Below, in pieces: positions 6,536 through 8,280 of a DNA stretch of 8,280 bases. The stretch is from Tumulicola sp039922955 (GTDB lineage: Bacteria > Vulcanimicrobiota > Vulcanimicrobiia > Vulcanimicrobiales > Vulcanimicrobiaceae), in contig JBDTDR010000137.1 in the NCBI GenBank assembly GCA_039922955.1, positions 1-8,280 on the forward strand. The letters run 5' to 3'. How positions within the stretch are numbered: the first letter of the stretch is position 1; every line of letters begins with the position of its first letter. The notes beneath the pieces were generated by a model. It was not told the DNA's origin. It ran no database searches and saw only the letters and a list, made by a program, of their open reading frames with translations. The translations under genes and the position numbers were made by a program.

Positions 6536-6851
6536 TAACAGACCCGGATGTCTTCCGCGATTTTCCCAACGTCTTGCGGCCGCGACTTTCAACGTTGTCG
6601 GTGAGATCCTCGGCGGCTTTGCCTCCTGCTTCGACCAGGCTTCCGATCACGCCCATGACCTTCCCAACTTTTTGCGCTCCTTGAGCAACTTGCTTCGTCT
6701 TTCGAGAAACTTTGGAGGCTACTGCCGTTGCCTTCTTGGCTAGGCTCTTTCCGCCGCTAACGACTTTTCTTGCGGTCTTTTTCGCCGAAGTGGTCGTGCG
6801 TTTCGCGCTCGTTTTCTTAGTCGTTTTGCGTGAGGATTTTTTCGCTGTCAT
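6510..6851 (-). CDS. Lys/Ala/Ser/Thr-rich histone H1-like DNA-binding protein
   Basis: This encodes 113 residues from ATG at 6851. The frame stays open upstream to 6932, but the extra residues lack the composition of the rest, so the later start is preferred; AAGGAT lies rather far (about 13 nt) upstream. The N-terminal half (residues 1-60) is a basic low-complexity tail of KK, KT, SAKKT and TARK units. A less basic middle (KVGKVMGVIGSLVEAGG, 61-77, then KAAEDLTDNV) could form one amphipathic helix. The C-terminus (SRGRKTLGKSRK to SSRKKR) is basic again. This resembles bacterial H1-like/AlgP-type proteins that coat or compact DNA without sequence specificity. There is no signal peptide, Cys or Trp. 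Codons are visibly more A/T-rich than in the metabolic genes, partly because of the many Lys (AAA/AAG) and Thr codons. Nucleoid binding is inferred from composition; a ribosomal or RNA-binding role is an alternative. Confidence 0.72.
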   Translation of the reverse strand: MTAKKSSRKTTKKTSAKRTTTSAKKTARKVVSGGKSLAKKATAVASKVSRKTKQVAQGAQKVGKVMGVIGSLVEAGGKAAEDLTDNVESRGRKTLGKSRKTSGSVKKSSRKKR

Positions 6852-7137
6852 AAGCTGTCTGATATCCTTAAAAAGTCGGCCCGGACAAAGAGTCCAGCCA
6901 AACTCGACGGATGGTAGTTTACTGCTAACCACCTTCCCTCAATAGCGGCTAAGCAAACCTTTAGACAAGAGGGAGGGCCTCGGCTTCCGAGGCGCTCGTG
7001 AGTTGGCCAGCGAGAGCGCAGATGGCAAGCTAGTTAAATGTCGACGTGACTCTTGTACATGCAGGCGGGCAATCTGGGTAAGAAGCTCTGGTCGGAGGGC
7101 ATCCGATGCCGCACACATCGATCGAAGGAGAGAATGA
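6852..7137. other. Intergenic region between histone-like gene and small CxxC gene
   Basis: This gap should hold the divergent promoters of the minus-strand histone-like gene and the plus-strand small CxxC protein. On the minus strand a TTGAGG and TAAACT pair lies about 15 bp apart (near 6940 to 6915), a poor promoter match. On the plus strand TTGTAC near 7053 has no good -10 partner. A perfect short hairpin is listed separately. No further gene is seen. Confidence 0.4.
6977..6993. repeat. Perfect 7-bp stem hairpin
   Basis: GCCTCGG, a CTT loop and CCGAGGC form a perfect 7-bp GC-rich stem with a 3-nt loop. Neither side carries a T-run, so it is not a classical Rho-independent terminator. It lies between divergent genes and could be a structured leader element, a protein site or a single REP-like unit. 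No second copy was noticed in the window. Confidence 0.45.
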
Positions 7138-7302
7138 ATGGCTGAAGTTTCAGGACACGAAGGGCAGACCGTCGAGGTGAGCGGGGACTATGCGTGTTCT
7201 CAATGCGGGCATCGGCAGCACTTCGAAAAGGGCGCGATCTTTCCAGCCAACCATCACGAAGCGCATCCGTGGACGTTGATGGTGGCTGACTCGAATCCAT
7301 GA
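7138..7302 (+). CDS. Small CxxC (zinc-ribbon-like) protein, 54 residues
   Basis: A short but well-supported gene. ATG at 7138 is preceded by AAGGAG (7125-7130) at 7-nt spacing, the best ribosome site in the window, and the frame closes at TGA 7300-7302. The protein starts MAEVSGHEGQTVEVSGDYAC, then has CSQCGH, FEKGAIFPANHHEAHPW and ends TLMVADSNP. The CxxC knuckle after GDYA, followed by a KG-x-FP turn and WTLM, resembles tiny YjzC/rubredoxin-like zinc-binding proteins. A second CxxC is lacking; the His residues in NHHEAH could complete a Cys2His2 site. It has no signal peptide and should be cytosolic. Function is unknown. It stands alone, convergent with the stress-protein remnant downstream. 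Confidence 0.75.
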   Translation: MAEVSGHEGQTVEVSGDYACSQCGHRQHFEKGAIFPANHHEAHPWTLMVADSNP

Positions 7303-7343
7303 AAATGAACGCTTCGCGACAGCGCCCCAATCCGCTGGTTGGA

Positions 7344-7536
7344 TTACTCGCCGAAAACCTCGCGCAGGGCGTCACGGTCGGCCGCGCGCGCGTTGACGCC
7401 CAGTAGGATTCCGCCGCGATCCAAGCCCCTCGCCATAGACGACGGCTTTTTCTTTCGGAATGCCCGCACCGACGAGCGCGCCTCTGCCTTCACAAAGCGC
7501 ACCGATTGGCGTCGTAGTTAGTCTTACCGCCTCTCC
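7344..7536 (-). pseudogene. Remnant of a general-stress-type protein (C-terminal part), frameshifted
   Basis: On the minus strand an open piece reads TTTPIGALCEGRGALVGAG, then GIPKEKAVVYGEGL. After one extra base near 7425 it continues LDRGGILLGVNARAADRDAL to a stop TAA at 7344-7346. The combination of a Gly/Ala-rich glycine-zipper-like segment, AGIPKEEAxxYxEG and RGGxLV is typical of the C-terminal part of small general-stress-type proteins (YflT/GsiB-neighbour type, often annotated as general stress or DUF1269-like proteins). The 5' part is lost: the frame is closed by TAG at 7537-7539 and no start is seen. It overlaps no other gene and converges on the small CxxC gene with a 41-bp gap. Family naming is tentative; the protein-like character across the single shift is clear. 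Confidence 0.5.
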
Positions 7537-7743
7537 CTAGCCGCTGGTACTCGATCTCACAGTGGCGAGCAGTGAGGGAGCGGCGGACTAGAAAGAACGA
7601 GTCTTAGCTCCGCCGAGATGGCGATAGCCGCGACCGAAGGTGCTCGCAATCGTTTGGCGATCGGCGCCACCCGGCGCGTGGCTGCGGTGTCACTGTCACG
7701 AGGGTTTTCCGATGGGCGTTGGGTTTGTCACAGAAGGAAAAGC
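7537..7743. other. Intergenic stretch upstream of the possible exported protein
   Basis: No gene is supported here. The frame of the downstream protein is open back to 7618, but its reading lacks protein-like features, and the good ribosome site AAGGAA (7734-7739) points to the start at 7744. No clear promoter pair was found. Confidence 0.4.
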
Positions 7744-7923
7744 ATGAGTCTAGCCTCAGCTGCATTTCGATTCGCGGCGCTGGTGTCGCTTATAACGCGT
7801 GTCGCGCTGATGCCGCAGCCGGAAGGTTGCGGAGCGCCCGTGCCGTCGACGGCATTGAGCGGCTCGTTCGCAGAGATCGCCTTGCAACGACCCGTGCGAG
7901 CGCATCGCACCCATATCGGATAG
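7744..7923 (+). CDS. Hypothetical protein, possible N-terminal part of a frameshifted exported protein
   Basis: ATG at 7744 is preceded by AAGGAA (7734-7739). The first 23 residues (MSLASAAFRFAALVSLITRV, then ALM) are mostly hydrophobic with one Arg near the start and one near the end, a weak signal peptide or membrane segment. After them comes PQPEGCGAPVPSTALSGSFA. The frame then turns into Arg/His-rich sequence (RPVRAHRTHIG) and stops at 7921-7923, which looks like reading past a frameshift. The frame one base over continues in protein-like fashion through the next entry, so these two may be one gene of about 165 residues. I do not recognise the family. Confidence 0.4.
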   Translation: MSLASAAFRFAALVSLITRVALMPQPEGCGAPVPSTALSGSFAEIALQRPVRAHRTHIG

Positions 7924-7963
7924 CCTCGCGCTCGGTTCGATTGGGGCCAAACCTCTCTTCAAC

Positions 7964-8248
7964 GTGCTCACAGAACAACAAGGAGCTTGTCGCCAGGCGA
8001 TTGCGACCGTGCGTGACGACAACGTTGACGTTGTCGCTACGGCTTCGGGCGTTCGCTTGGACTCTCGCGTCGTTGGCGCTTCCGATGGGAGCTTTTGGAC
8101 GACATCCGGAACGTGGTATGTCAAGGTGAGCGAAGACTCAACACCAGCGTACATCGAGGTGCTCAACCGCGGATACCGGCCCATCTCCGTGGGGGTGGAC
8201 GTCGATTCGGTGGGGACAGCGGTGGCCCCGGTTAGTCGGACAGCCTGA
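7964..8248 (+). CDS. Hypothetical protein, possible beta-sandwich C-terminal part of a frameshifted exported protein
   Basis: The listed start is GTG at 7964, which has no Shine-Dalgarno. Protein-like sequence begins earlier in the same frame, around 7880 (CNDPCERIAPISDSLALGSI), which supports a link to the open frame at 7744 through a single shift around 7860-7900. The 94 residues shown alternate short beta-strand-like stretches: NVDVVATASGVRL, SFWTTSGTWYVKVS, AYIEVLNRGYRPISVGVDVD. The GTWYVKV...GYRPISVGV pattern recalls carboxypeptidase-regulatory/transthyretin-like beta sandwiches of secreted proteins, but this is shape recognition only. It ends at TGA 8246-8248. No neighbour gives a function. 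Confidence 0.5.
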   Translation: MLTEQQGACRQAIATVRDDNVDVVATASGVRLDSRVVGASDGSFWTTSGTWYVKVSEDSTPAYIEVLNRGYRPISVGVDVDSVGTAVAPVSRTA

Positions 8249-8280
8249 TATGTGATGACTTCGCCCTCTGCGGGTCGAAA

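Overview
The window comes from a GC-rich (about 60% by eye) bacterial chromosome. No rRNA, tRNA, CRISPR array or complete mobile element is visible, and nothing fixes the phylum. The mix of metabolic and stress genes with GTG and TTG starts would suit a soil or environmental bacterium, possibly a metagenome contig, but that is inference.

Region 1 (1-3091) is ordinary, intact metabolism. It holds the 3' part of a ferredoxin-reductase-like FAD/NAD(P)H oxidoreductase, a complete type I glycerate kinase on the same strand, and a convergent GT4-family glycosyltransferase. The kinase and glycosyltransferase genes overlap tail to tail by 10 bp.

Region 2 (3092-5452) starts with a divergent intergenic region. 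It is followed by an Fe/Mn superoxide dismutase reading frame split by three single-base shifts, which also carries a Gln where the last metal-binding His should be. Next comes an intact class I pyridine nucleotide-disulfide oxidoreductase with a CxxxxC redox pair but no usual C-terminal catalytic His. A perfect 14-bp palindrome lies just upstream of it.

Region 3 (5453-6334) is decayed. It holds a frameshifted, internally deleted IS256/Mutator transposase remnant followed by an unexplained open frame with no good start.

Region 4 (6335-8280) contains small genes and fragments: a start-less dodecin-like C-terminus, a Lys/Ala/Ser/Thr-rich histone-H1-like DNA-binding protein, a 54-residue CxxC small protein with a very good Shine-Dalgarno, a frameshifted remnant of a general-stress-type protein, and an apparently exported hypothetical protein that seems split by a frameshift.

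The right half has a stress and redox theme (SOD, disulfide oxidoreductase, dodecin, histone-like protein, general-stress-type protein), but much of it is broken. The intact long genes in between argue against uniformly poor sequence, while the single-base nature of most breaks keeps sequencing error open. I see no convincing new multi-gene system. The items most worth a second look are the broken SOD, the small CxxC protein, the histone-like/dodecin junction and the unassigned open frame at 6032-6334.
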